DNA from: JARBUG01 sp035628915
GTDB taxonomy: Bacteria; Bacillota; Sulfobacillia; Symbiobacteriales; Symbiobacteriaceae
DNA length: 64,000 bases
Reading direction: 5' to 3'
NCBI GenBank assembly: GCA_035628915.1
Contig: DASPIW010000035.1
Location: 1 to 64,000, forward strand
This document shows positions 1-7,389 of the stretch, piece by piece. Made by a program: the position numbers and the translations under genes. The first letter of the stretch is position 1, and every line of letters starts with the position of its first letter. Under the pieces are notes generated by a model that saw only the letters and a list, made by a program, of their open reading frames with translations, was not told where the DNA came from and ran no database searches.

Positions 1-545
1 TAACTGAGGTAAATGCTTCCGTAACCTGTGCCCAGCAGGGAAGTCCCCTTTTTTGTCGAACCGAGTCCGAATCTTGCGACCGGAGCCCGCGTTGGTCGAA
101 AAACCGAGCAATCTGCCCAAAACGGGCGGGAGCGGGACACCGCAAACTGCTCTTCGGTGCCGGCCAAGTGTTCAGCGATGGCCACCGCCGCATCGTTGGC
201 GCTTTCCAGCATCAACGCGTAGAGCAGGTTTTGCATGGGCTGCTTCTCGCCCAGGTCGAGGTAGATGGTTGACCCGCCCGTATCATACGGCTTCTGGCCG
301 GCCGTGACGATGTCAGTAGGCTGGGAGCGCTCCAGGGCCAAAATGGCGGTCATGATTTTGGTCGTGCTGGCCATGGGCAGCGGTGTTTCACCTTCATACG
401 CGTACAACACCTGGCCGGAGGCCGAGTCCATTAGCAAATAGGCGCGGGCGGCGATCACCGGGGGTGCACCACCGCTTTCGGCCCGGCCCGCCACCGGGAC
501 AAGCGGCAACAGGATCACAACCAACAGTGCGAGGAGACGTCGCAA
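1..545 (-). pseudogene. D-alanyl-D-alanine carboxypeptidase (DacF/PBP5-like), 5' part, interrupted
   Basis: The minus frame from a TTG at 545 (AGGGG nine bases upstream) gives a hydrophobic signal peptide (residues 1-22) followed by the N-terminal half of a penicillin-binding-protein-type peptidase. The active-site S-T-T-K motif is at about residues 60-63 and the S-A-N motif at about 115-117. Family resemblance stops at about residue 135 (near position 140). Beyond that the frame stays open to the window edge but reads as arginine- and proline-rich sequence unlike the family, and the KTG motif is absent from this window. The enzyme would trim peptidoglycan pentapeptides outside the membrane. 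The gene therefore looks interrupted by foreign DNA or rearranged; an assembly chimera is an alternative. The start is reasonably sure, the nature of the break is not. Confidence 0.6.
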
Positions 546-702
546 GCGTGCCCATCCCCTGTCCAATATCGATATAGCCTAATGATACCGCCTCGTATTG
601 ATTCCTGTCGATGGGAACCGGATCATCTATTCCCAGGTCATTTCCTACCGAAGCTGGGCACCATAACGAGTAACCATAAGGCGCAACAAGGAGTGTACGA
701 CT

Positions 703-1107
703 GTGCAGCAGCACGCATCCGCACTTCCGGTGACCGTCGGGAACTCCACCCTCGAAGCGTCTCTGACGGGCGGACAAGTCCGCATTCACCTGCCTTTCGC
801 CGTGGATCCGCAGCGGCTCTCGCGCCAACTCCTGCGCGAAGGTTTCCCTCTGGCCCACCAGCCCGATACCACCGATACCCAGGGCTGGGGCCACGATTTC
901 CAGTCCAACGGCTACTACCCCTATTGGGTGTACCCGGATCCCGACCACCCGGGCTGCTCAGTCTTCGCGTTCAACCCGCAGCCGGAGGACGTCGTGGACG
1001 ACGGCGGCCGGGCGGAACGGGTGGAACTGGGCGAACGGTCGACGAGCTTGGTCCGGCGATGGGTCCCCGTGCTGGAACGGCTCCGGGCGACGGAGGTGGA
1101 GTCATGA
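703..1107 (+). CDS. Conserved-looking hypothetical protein, 134 aa
   Basis: The GTG start is preceded by AAGGAG ten bases upstream. The product is a small soluble acidic protein without signal peptide or membrane segment. It carries an aromatic stretch in the middle (GYYPYWVYPDPDHPG) and a charged C-terminal helix. I do not recognise the family. The gene overlaps the following multicopper oxidase by four bases (ATGA), so the two are probably translationally coupled, which suggests a job linked to the oxidase. Nothing in the sequence identifies metal ligands beyond scattered His and Asp residues. Confidence 0.6.
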   Translation: MQQHASALPVTVGNSTLEASLTGGQVRIHLPFAVDPQRLSRQLLREGFPLAHQPDTTDTQGWGHDFQSNGYYPYWVYPDPDHPGCSVFAFNPQPEDVVDDGGRAERVELGERSTSLVRRWVPVLERLRATEVES

Positions 1108-2180
1108 AGCGCAACCGCAGAATCATCTGGTCCCTGGTGACGGCAGTGGCGACCCTTGCATTCTTGGGCATCCTGGCGAGCACGGTCTCCAGACAGTGGC
1201 TGCCCCGGGGCCCGGCGGCCGCGCCATCGCCGACGTCGCAGCAGGGAGCGGCGGCGTCTGCCCTGCCGAAAGCGACCGTCGACTTCGGCGGACAACCGCT
1301 GCAGCCCCGCATGGAAGACGGCGTGCCCACCTACGACCTCACGCTGAAAAAAGTCCAGTGGGATATCGGCGGCGGCAACTGGAAAGACGCGTTTACCATT
1401 AACGGGATGGTTCCGGGGCCGGAACTGCGGGTGAAAGAAGGGCAGTTTACCCGGTTCCGGGTCAAGAACGAACTGGGCGAGGCCACGAGCATCCACTGGC
1501 ACGGCATGATTCTGCCGGCCAAGCAGGACGGCATCGCTCACCTGACGCAGGACCCGATCGAACACGGCGACACGTTTGTTTACGAGTTTAAACCCGGGCC
1601 GCCGGGAACGCACATGTATCATTCCCACTTCAACGGGGCGAAGCAGGTCACCAATGGCCTGTACGGCGCCCTGATTGTGGAGCCGAAGGACCCGTCTCAT
1701 CCGACGCACCCCAGCCAGTACGACAAGGACTACGTGCTGATCATCGGCGATACGGGCACCCTGGGGCTGGTCATGAACGGCAAGAGCTTTCCGTACAACC
1801 TGCCGTTCAAGGTGAAAGAGGGCCAGCGGGCGCTTCTGCGCATGATCAACCTCGGCGTCGGCCCCCATCCGATGCACCTGCACGGGCATGACTTCCGGGT
1901 GGTGGCCAAGGATGGCAACGCCATCGCCCAGCCAATGCTGTGGAACACGACGGACATAGCCCCCGGCGAGACGTACGACATGGCATTTGCGGCCAATAAC
2001 CCGGGGTCGTGGCTCTTCCACTGCCACATTCTCCCACACGCCGAAGGGCCTGACGGCATGTTCGGCCTCACGATGTTGTTGGAATACGAAGGCTACGAAC
2101 CGGATCCCAAGAGCACCCACCGGCACTTGCAGCCCACGGAGAAACGCCTGCCCGGCACGCCGGGAAAAAACGAGCACTAG
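1104..2180 (+). CDS. Two-domain multicopper oxidase (laccase-like), membrane-anchored
   Basis: The ATG at 1104 overlaps the stop of the upstream gene; the frame is open further upstream but that part does not resemble the family. The 358-residue product begins with a basic stretch and one hydrophobic segment (about 8-27), so it is probably anchored outside the membrane. All four copper-binding blocks of the family are visible: H-W-H at 131-133, H-M-Y-H-S-H at 170-175, H-P-M-H-L-H-G-H from 255, and H-C-H-I-L-P-H at 306-312 followed by the M of the type 1 site. The length is short compared with three-domain laccases (about 500 aa) and fits a two-cupredoxin enzyme. A role in oxidising phenols, Cu(I) or Mn(II) is possible; the substrate cannot be read from sequence. 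Confidence 0.9.
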   Translation: MKRNRRIIWSLVTAVATLAFLGILASTVSRQWLPRGPAAAPSPTSQQGAAASALPKATVDFGGQPLQPRMEDGVPTYDLTLKKVQWDIGGGNWKDAFTINGMVPGPELRVKEGQFTRFRVKNELGEATSIHWHGMILPAKQDGIAHLTQDPIEHGDTFVYEFKPGPPGTHMYHSHFNGAKQVTNGLYGALIVEPKDPSHPTHPSQYDKDYVLIIGDTGTLGLVMNGKSFPYNLPFKVKEGQRALLRMINLGVGPHPMHLHGHDFRVVAKDGNAIAQPMLWNTTDIAPGETYDMAFAANNPGSWLFHCHILPHAEGPDGMFGLTMLLEYEGYEPDPKSTHRHLQPTEKRLPGTPGKNEH

Positions 2181-2189
2181 CGGCTCCTG

Positions 2190-2222
2190 AGCGGGCGGCC
2201 CTTTATCAGGGGGCCGCCCGCT
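2190..2222 (+). terminator. Hairpin after the multicopper oxidase
   Basis: A perfect 12-bp GC-rich stem (2190-2201 with 2211-2222, loop of nine) lies ten bases after the stop codon. There is no strong T-run after it, so termination is likely but not certain. Confidence 0.55.
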
Positions 2223-2331
2223 GCCATTGTACGCCTGTCCGTTTTGCACCTGCAACGGATGAATTCCCCGCTGACTGCGGAGGCATCGTAAAGGACGAAG
2301 CAGGATTTGCAGTCAGAGGAGGACCAGTCCG

Positions 2332-3009
2332 ATGGGCAAACGCGTTCTTGCAGGCTTTTTGGTGCTGATGCTGCTGATGGTGGCCCTTCCCTGGACAGCA
2401 TCCGCCCAGCAGCCCACCCTGCGCTGGGGCTCGACGGGGGCGTCCGTGCGTCTGGCCCAGCGCAAGCTGCGGGCCTGGGGGTATTACACGGGGAGCATTG
2501 ATGGCATTTACGGGCGCCGTATGTACGGGGCGATCATCACGTTCCAGCGGCGAAACGGGCTGCGGGCGGACGGCGTAGTCGGGCCGGCCACCTGGGCCGC
2601 CCTCGGGGAGAGGGGCGCCCCCGCCCGGGGTGGTGGCGGCGGTCGGGGCGCCTCACGGGCTGACGACCAGGAACTGCTGGCACGGGTCATCTCGGCGGAA
2701 GCGAAAGGAGAGCCGTACGAGGGGCAGGTGGCAGTAGGCGCAGTGATCCTGAACCGTGTGCGGGATTCCCGGTTCCCCAATACGCTGGCCGGTGTGGTTT
2801 ATCAAACCCACGCCTTCGAATCCGTCTCCAACGGCGCCATATACGTGCCGGCGACAGCCAGTGCCCGGCGGGCGGCCCGGGACGCCCTCAACGGCTGGGA
2901 TCCGACCAACGGTTGTGTCTTCTTCTGGAATCCCGCCAAAGCGGTCAGCAGATGGATCTGGTCGCGCCCGATCATGAGGCGGATCGGGAACCACGTCTTT
3001 GCAAGGTAA
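2332..3009 (+). CDS. sleB: Spore cortex-lytic enzyme SleB
   Basis: The ATG follows AGAGGAGG at a good distance. The 225-residue product has an N-terminal signal peptide ending near SASAQQ (about residue 25), a peptidoglycan-binding type 1 domain (about 28-90), a glycine-rich linker (about 95-108) and a C-terminal Hydrolase_2 (SleB/CwlJ) domain. The ISAEAKGEPYEGQVAVGAV region contains the glutamate regarded as catalytic in this lytic transglycosylase family. SleB degrades cortex muramic-delta-lactam peptidoglycan at germination. The length is close to Bacillus SleB minus its spacer. ypeB follows, as in Bacillus, which supports the assignment. The intergenic stretch holds two copies of a 76-bp repeat. 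Confidence 0.93.
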   Translation: MGKRVLAGFLVLMLLMVALPWTASAQQPTLRWGSTGASVRLAQRKLRAWGYYTGSIDGIYGRRMYGAIITFQRRNGLRADGVVGPATWAALGERGAPARGGGGGRGASRADDQELLARVISAEAKGEPYEGQVAVGAVILNRVRDSRFPNTLAGVVYQTHAFESVSNGAIYVPATASARRAARDALNGWDPTNGCVFFWNPAKAVSRWIWSRPIMRRIGNHVFAR

Positions 3010-3012
3010 GAA

Positions 3013-3164
3013 GTTGAAGGAAGGGTTGGACCGTTTCCGTCCGTAACTCTTGGCCGACGGAAACGGTTCGAGCCTGACGAAACGAGGAGTTGAAGGAAGG
3101 GTCGGACCGTTTCCGTCCGTAACTCTTGGCCGACGGAAACGGTTCGAGCCTGACGAAACGAGGA
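3013..3164 (+). repeat. Two tandem copies of a 76-bp repeat with 12-bp hairpin stem
   Basis: Copies 3013-3088 and 3089-3164 differ by a single base (T/C at 3027/3103). Each holds a perfect 12-bp inverted repeat (ACCGTTTCCGTC and GACGGAAACGGT, loop of 14) followed by TCGAGCCTGACGAAACGAGGA. The last bases of copy 2 form the ribosome-binding site of ypeB. A third copy lies at 8245-8312 before an unrelated gene. It may be a dispersed repeat or a cis-acting RNA; see findings. Confidence 0.9.
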
Positions 3165-3173
3165 GGAGCAGCC

Positions 3174-4583
3174 ATGCGCAGATCTGTATCATGGGCGGTG
3201 TTCGGCACCCTGGCCGCCGTGGTTTTGACCCTGTGGGGAGTCTGGACCTGGCGGCTCACGGCGGCCAACCGGGACCTCGCCCTGGCTGTTGAGGCTGACA
3301 GGCAGCGCAACTTTGCCGACATGGCCTACCACGTGGAGCAGATTCAGGCTCTGCTGGGCAAGGGCCTGGTGGCGGGAACAACCCGCCAGAACATGCGATA
3401 CCTGAGCGATGCGCATCATCACGCGGCAGCGGCGGCCACCAATTTCACTTCGCTCCCGCTGCCCGCCGAGGTCAGCGCGTCGGTGGGCAAATTTCTGCAG
3501 CAGACCGGAGACTTTGCGCAATCAATCTCCCGAAACGAAGCCGCCGGGCGTGAGCTTGAGGACCAAGGGCGCAGCGAGTTGGCCCGGCTCCGGACGCTGT
3601 CAGCGGACCTGAGCGCACAACTGCAGGAAATTGCCGCCCGCTACAACCAAGGGGGCTTCCGGTGGAGCCCGCCTATGCAGCTGACCTGGGGCAATCTCGT
3701 ACGGGGCTATCAGAGCGCCGTCGGCAAGCCGGCGACGCAGGATCAGGCGCCTTCCAGCATGGTGGCCGGCGGATGGGATCAGGTGGGATCAGCTATGGAA
3801 CGCCTGCCCGTCATGATCTATGACGGGCCCTTCTCCGACCACGTCAACAACCGGGCGCCTGCGAGACAGGCCAGCCCCGTCAGCCGGGAGGAGGCTGAAC
3901 GGCTGATGCGCCGCCAGGTGCCGAACGCCGAGACGTACCGCGTGGCCGGCGTGACGGATATCAGCGGCAACCTGCCGGGCTTCTCCTTCCAACTTGCCCC
4001 GACAGCGGCAGGCGGAGGCGCCGCCTACACGGCCAGCGCCGACATCGCCCGCAACGGCGGTTTCCTGATTCAGTTGGTCAACAGCCGAATGGTGGGCAAC
4101 CCGACCATCGACCTGGAACGGGCCAAGGCTCTGGGGCTGGAGTATTTGGCGGCGCAGGGATACGCGGGTATGGTGCCCACCTACGGTCAGATCTCTGAAG
4201 GAACGGCAACCATTGCCTACGCCTACCGCGAGAACGGGGTGCTGATCTATCCCGACCAGATCAAGATCAAGGTCGCCCTCGACAACGGTGAGATTCTGGC
4301 AGTCGATGCGCGGCAGTACTTGATGTCCCACCACCCCCGGGATATCCGGCCGGCCACGATCACACCGGATCAGGCGGAAGAAGATATCCGACCGGAATTG
4401 ACGATCGACCGGACACAGCTGGCCCTGATTCCCAGCCAGTCAGGCACCGGCGAAATCTTGACCTACGAGTTTCTGACCCGGTTCGGCGAGGAGACATACC
4501 TGGTCTATGTCAACGCCTACACAGGCCAGGAAGAACAAATCCTCCAGCAAGTTCAGTCGGACGGGGGAACCTTCGCCCTGTAG
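3174..4583 (+). CDS. ypeB: Germination protein YpeB
   Basis: The ATG at 3174 was chosen because GAGGAGGAG sits just upstream; an earlier in-frame TTG (3126) lies inside the repeat hairpin. The 469-residue product has one N-terminal membrane segment (about 7-25), a helical region, and C-terminal PepSY-type domains (roughly 250-460). It is adjacent to sleB, and in Bacillus YpeB is needed for SleB stability or localisation in the spore inner membrane and cortex. The length matches the family (about 450). Expression may be influenced by the two leader hairpins in the repeat array directly upstream. Confidence 0.9.
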   Translation: MRRSVSWAVFGTLAAVVLTLWGVWTWRLTAANRDLALAVEADRQRNFADMAYHVEQIQALLGKGLVAGTTRQNMRYLSDAHHHAAAAATNFTSLPLPAEVSASVGKFLQQTGDFAQSISRNEAAGRELEDQGRSELARLRTLSADLSAQLQEIAARYNQGGFRWSPPMQLTWGNLVRGYQSAVGKPATQDQAPSSMVAGGWDQVGSAMERLPVMIYDGPFSDHVNNRAPARQASPVSREEAERLMRRQVPNAETYRVAGVTDISGNLPGFSFQLAPTAAGGGAAYTASADIARNGGFLIQLVNSRMVGNPTIDLERAKALGLEYLAAQGYAGMVPTYGQISEGTATIAYAYRENGVLIYPDQIKIKVALDNGEILAVDARQYLMSHHPRDIRPATITPDQAEEDIRPELTIDRTQLALIPSQSGTGEILTYEFLTRFGEETYLVYVNAYTGQEEQILQQVQSDGGTFAL

Positions 4584-4591
4584 CATGAGCA

Positions 4592-4618
4592 ACGGCCGCC
4601 TGGCAATCAGGCGGCCGT
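4592..4618 (+). terminator. Terminator of sleB-ypeB
   Basis: An 11-bp perfect stem (4592-4602 / 4608-4618, loop GCAAT) starts nine bases after the ypeB stop and is followed by GTTAGT. It is a short, compact intrinsic-terminator-like hairpin. Confidence 0.7.
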
Positions 4619-4754
4619 GTTAGTCAGTGACTACGGAGGTCAGCGGTAGTTTGCAAGGCGAAGGCTGGCGCCCGTCCGAGAACTGCGGCATCCGCTCCGG
4701 GTTGCGGCTGAGCTCCGTCCACGCTGCATCATATGGGCTGCGGCCTGCGAGATG

Positions 4755-4970
4755 TTACCGAGAGCCGCCGCGCTGGGTTCTGCTGTGGAGCTGGGTCTCG
4801 TACTGCCGGAGAGATTGCTCTGACAGGCCGTAGGCGCCGAGATTATTCGGATCGACCCCGATCTCGCTCGCTACTTCCACGCCAAAACGCTGCAGGTCAA
4901 AGGGCTGATTTCCGGCTCCGGCCTGCCGCGCCGCGGAGGCACCTGCCGACGGGGTGCGCTGCTCTGCCAT
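4755..4970 (-). CDS. Small hypothetical protein with SASP-like core, 71 aa
   Basis: I chose the ATG at 4970 because AGGAGG lies eleven bases upstream; an in-frame GTG at 4982 would be too close to that site. The small polar protein has a centre (FGVEVASEIGVDPN) that resembles the first helix and GPR-protease recognition site of alpha/beta-type small acid-soluble spore proteins. The second conserved SASP block (G-x-I/V-G-G-x-M) is missing and the C-terminus is glutamine- and arginine-rich. It could be a divergent SASP binding spore DNA, or an unrelated small protein. It lies among sporulation genes, which favours a spore role. Confidence 0.5.
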   Translation of the reverse strand: MAEQRTPSAGASAARQAGAGNQPFDLQRFGVEVASEIGVDPNNLGAYGLSEQSLRQYETQLHSRTQRGGSR

Positions 4971-5031
4971 CGAATCGTTCACCTCCTGCCTGCGTTATGT
5001 AGTCTGCCCGCGGCGGAGGATGAGCATGTAT

Positions 5032-5077
5032 AAAGGCCCGCTCAAGCAGTTTGGCATCTCCTGCTTAGCGGGCCTTT
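5032..5077 (-). terminator. Terminator overlapping the stop codon of the 5065-5484 gene
   Basis: An 11-bp outer stem (5032-5042 / 5067-5077) with a second inner stem of six to seven pairs; both flanks are A/T-rich (AAAGG and CCTTTTT), so it can act in either direction. The stop codon of the minus-strand gene sits at the edge of the stem. Confidence 0.75.
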
Positions 5078-5484
5078 TTCTTGCGCATGCTGTCGACGGT
5101 AATGCGGGCAGTCTGACCCAGCAGGACGCCGGGAATGGCCCGCAAGAGCCCTTCAGCCAGGAGTCGGACGGCTCCGGGACCGATGAAGTAAACAACCAAC
5201 GCGTTCAGCGCACCGATGACCGTGGATACCAGCGGAGTCTGATGCCAGATTGTCAGTGCGATGACGGGCACTACTACGATGGAGGCAATCAGGACAATAT
5301 ACGTCCAGCGACCTTTGAAACGCTTGCGAATCGCGGTATCCGTTTCGCGCACGTTCTCGGCGACCGCTGCTGCTTCACTGTGAATCAGCCGCTCACGCAG
5401 GTCGGCAAGATCCTGGCGCAGTTGCCCGTTCTCCGCCCGGAGCTCTACGAGTGCCTGCTCCAGCTTGGCGATGCGATCTTCCAC
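5065..5484 (-). CDS. Small membrane protein with N-terminal coiled coil, 139 aa
   Basis: A GTG at 5484 preceded by GGGGGAGGG fits best; an in-frame GTG eight codons earlier overlaps the purine-rich site. Residues about 2-32 form a heptad-patterned coiled coil (EDRIAKLEQALVELRAENGQ...), then come a basic linker and two hydrophobic helices (about 58-78 and 83-105). The C-terminus is basic (MRKKKAR). I do not recognise a family; the layout suggests a two-pass membrane protein with a cytoplasmic oligomerisation helix. The neighbours are small spore-type proteins on the same strand, but no operon link is evident. Confidence 0.6.
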   Translation of the reverse strand: MEDRIAKLEQALVELRAENGQLRQDLADLRERLIHSEAAAVAENVRETDTAIRKRFKGRWTYIVLIASIVVVPVIALTIWHQTPLVSTVIGALNALVVYFIGPGAVRLLAEGLLRAIPGVLLGQTARITVDSMRKKKAR

Positions 5485-5660
5485 GCCGTTCCCTCCCCCG
5501 CAAGCCACCGGATTCTCGGTAATTCAACTTATGAGCCGATTCTCCTGCTGTGCGCCGCCAGTTCCCGTGATCAACGGTTATTCGTTTACTACTATCGAAC
5601 TTTCCGCCAGCGACATCCGTTCTAAGAATATGCAAGGGGACGACGGGAATGTACAAAACG

Positions 5661-5692
5661 GCCCTGGGGCCACGTTTTCGAGGCCCCAGGGC
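5661..5692 (-). terminator. Terminator after the YjzC-like gene
   Basis: A perfect 11-bp GC stem (5661-5671 / 5682-5692, loop of ten) followed on the minus strand by CGTTTTGTAC. It lies just beyond the stop of the gene ending at 5701. Confidence 0.75.
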
Positions 5693-5700
5693 TGGGGAGA

Positions 5701-5856
5701 TCAAGTCAACCGTGTCCAGTGCGTATCCTTGCCCTGGGCGGGGCATGGGCCGAAACATTCGCCCTGGGCGAAGAATTCCTTGGCACCGTGCTCGGAAACG
5801 TAGGTTCCGCTGACCTTACAAGTCTCGCCGGTGCAGCCCCTCGGTTGCTCGGACAT
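5701..5856 (-). CDS. YjzC-like small cysteine-containing protein, 51 aa
   Basis: The ATG at 5856 follows GGGAGGTGGG; a longer in-frame start exists but lacks a ribosome site. The pattern T-G-E-x-C-x-x-S-G-x-Y ... G-E-C-F-G-P-C ... W-T resembles the small YjzC-type proteins of spore formers, with cysteines that could bind a metal. No signal peptide. The function of the family is unknown to me. The gene is monocistronic, with its own terminator. Confidence 0.6.
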   Translation of the reverse strand: MSEQPRGCTGETCKVSGTYVSEHGAKEFFAQGECFGPCPAQGKDTHWTRLT

Positions 5857-5957
5857 GCTGTGCCCACCTCCCGGACTTAGTCTGCTCAAATTCACAGGAA
5901 GGAACACTAACTATACATTCGTGTGAAAAAAATATAGTTTTGCCCCAGCAAACCTTA

Positions 5958-5986
5958 TTGACTCCCGGAAAACAACATGGTAAGTT
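5958..5986 (+). promoter_or_regulatory. Sigma-A-type promoter for the sigma-factor operon
   Basis: TTGACT (5958-5963), a 17-bp spacer and TAAGTT (5981-5986) lie about 60 bases upstream of the sigma-factor start codon at 6046. Read from consensus only. Confidence 0.5.
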
Positions 5987-6045
5987 TAACTCAGACAAAC
6001 GAAGTTACCCGCTACATAACCTTCCCTGGGGAGGGAGGAGATCTT

Positions 6046-6732
6046 ATGAAGGCATCCAGCGTTGCGCTTTCTGAAGCTCCGGTCACGCACATTCCGGCGG
6101 CCCGGCCTCACCCGGTGGCTGTTCCGACCGATGAAGAGCTGGTCGCAGCTTACCTGAGGGGTAATAAGGCCGCTTTTGAAGAGATCGTCCGGCGGTATGA
6201 AGACCGTCTCTATCGGCTGTCCTTCCGCATGCTGGGCAACCATCATGACGCCCTGGACGCCGTTCAGGAGATTCTGCTGAAGCTAATGGCTGCCCTGCCC
6301 AAGTTCCAGGGCCGCTCCCGGTTCGGGACGTGGCTCTATCGGCTGGCCGCCAATACATGCCTGGACATCCGCCGCAAGCGGGGCCGGACCTCGGCTGAGT
6401 CTCTGGAAGCCGCACTTGAGCACTCACCCGGCGTTGCCATGTCCGTTTTGGATGACCACCCGAACGACAATCCGGATGTATACGTTGAACAGCAGTACCG
6501 GGAAGAGATGGTCCGGGCCGCTCTGGAGCAGTTGCCCGAGAGCCAGCGGCGTCTGCTGGTGCTGCGTGATCTTGAAGACCTGTCCAACAGCCAGGTCGCA
6601 GAGATCATGGGCATCGAAGTTGGCGCCCTGAAAGCCCGCCTGCACCGTGCCCGCCAGGCGCTCAAGCGCACGCTTGACGGCGGCGTCATGGTTCCCGGCT
6701 ACGCCACTGCCACTTCGGCAGATGTCCTGTAG
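6046..6732 (+). CDS. ECF-like RNA polymerase sigma factor (sigma-70 family)
   Basis: The ATG at 6046 follows GGGAGGGAGGAG; the frame extends upstream without a ribosome site. The 228-residue product has a 35-residue N-terminal extension, sigma region 2 (about 40-105, with YEDRLYRLSFRMLGNHHDALDA and FGTWLYRLAANTCLD) and region 4 (about 155-212, with the helix-turn-helix LSNSQVAEIMGIEVGALKARL). No region 3 is seen, which is typical of group 4 factors. There is no obvious anti-sigma partner; instead an HTH-cupin regulator follows after 20 bases, probably in the same operon. The regulon cannot be deduced. Confidence 0.88.
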   Translation: MKASSVALSEAPVTHIPAARPHPVAVPTDEELVAAYLRGNKAAFEEIVRRYEDRLYRLSFRMLGNHHDALDAVQEILLKLMAALPKFQGRSRFGTWLYRLAANTCLDIRRKRGRTSAESLEAALEHSPGVAMSVLDDHPNDNPDVYVEQQYREEMVRAALEQLPESQRRLLVLRDLEDLSNSQVAEIMGIEVGALKARLHRARQALKRTLDGGVMVPGYATATSADVL

Positions 6733-6752
6733 TCCAGGGGGGAAACGAAGAG

Positions 6753-7355
6753 ATGTCACTGGGCGCCCGCATCCGCCTGACGCGGACACAGAAAGGGATC
6801 ACCCTGCAGGAGCTCTCTGACCGGAGCGGCCTGTCCAAAGGCTTCATCTGCCAGCTGGAAAACGACAAGGCGTCGCCGTCGCTGCAGGCATTGGAGAAAC
6901 TGGCGGGTGGGCTCAGCGTGCCGATCGCCTATCTGTTCCTGACCGCTACGGACAAGATTCATGTGGTCAGGGAACAGGAGCGCCCGGAGTATCAGGTTCC
7001 GGAAGGTATGAAAGTCCAGATGCTTTCGGCCCGGGGCCGGGCGCTGAAAATGATGATGATTCTGGTACCTCCCGGCATGGGGGCCGGCGGGGAGAATCAC
7101 ACGCACGAAGGCGAAGAGTGCCATTTGGTGCTGGAAGGCACCGTGCGGTACACCCAGGGTGACGAGAGCGTGGTGCTGAAAGCCGGCGACTCGCTGCATT
7201 GGAACGGATTCGTGCCGCACCGTGTGGAGAACTGCGGCGCAGGGGTGGCCAGAATTCTGTGCGTCACATCCGGCTCAATGGAAGAGATGCTGGAGTGCCG
7301 CGAATGCGAGGACGAAGCCCAGGAACCTAATGGGGTCTTCGTCGAAGAGCGGTGA
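6753..7355 (+). CDS. XRE-type HTH transcriptional regulator with cupin domain
   Basis: The 200-residue protein has an N-terminal lambda-repressor-like helix-turn-helix (residues 4-58; LQELSDRSGLSKGFICQLEN) and a C-terminal cupin_2 barrel (about 105-180; HTHEGEECHLVLEGTV and DSLHWNGFVPHRVEN with likely metal-binding His/Glu residues). Such proteins sense a small ligand in the cupin and repress nearby genes. A C-terminal CRECEDE segment adds two cysteines. It is 20 bases downstream of the sigma factor, so co-transcription is likely. The ligand and targets are unknown. Confidence 0.88.
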   Translation: MSLGARIRLTRTQKGITLQELSDRSGLSKGFICQLENDKASPSLQALEKLAGGLSVPIAYLFLTATDKIHVVREQERPEYQVPEGMKVQMLSARGRALKMMMILVPPGMGAGGENHTHEGEECHLVLEGTVRYTQGDESVVLKAGDSLHWNGFVPHRVENCGAGVARILCVTSGSMEEMLECRECEDEAQEPNGVFVEER

Positions 7356-7363
7356 GGAAAAAG

Positions 7364-7389
7364 GGCGGCGGGCTTATTGGCCCGTCGCC
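7364..7389 (-). terminator. Terminator of lgt, overlapping its stop codon
   Basis: A 10-bp stem with one mismatch (7364-7373 / 7380-7389) with the lgt stop codon in the loop, followed on the minus strand by CTTTTTCC. Confidence 0.7.

Noticed and set aside
1..140. Group II intron or known IS end at the dacF break
   Set aside because: The minus-strand sequence starts GTGTCCC, but I could not recognise domain V/VI, an intron-encoded protein or a known terminal inverted repeat within the window.
582..1103. Long N-terminal extension of the multicopper oxidase frame
   Set aside because: It runs in another frame through the 703-1107 gene, has no ribosome site and reads as arginine/proline-rich noise; the ATG at 1104 is coupled to the upstream stop and starts the signal anchor.
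394..2255. Large minus-strand open frames opposite the multicopper oxidase
   Set aside because: These are antisense shadows of high-GC coding sequence, rich in Arg/Pro/Gly/His, without family motifs.
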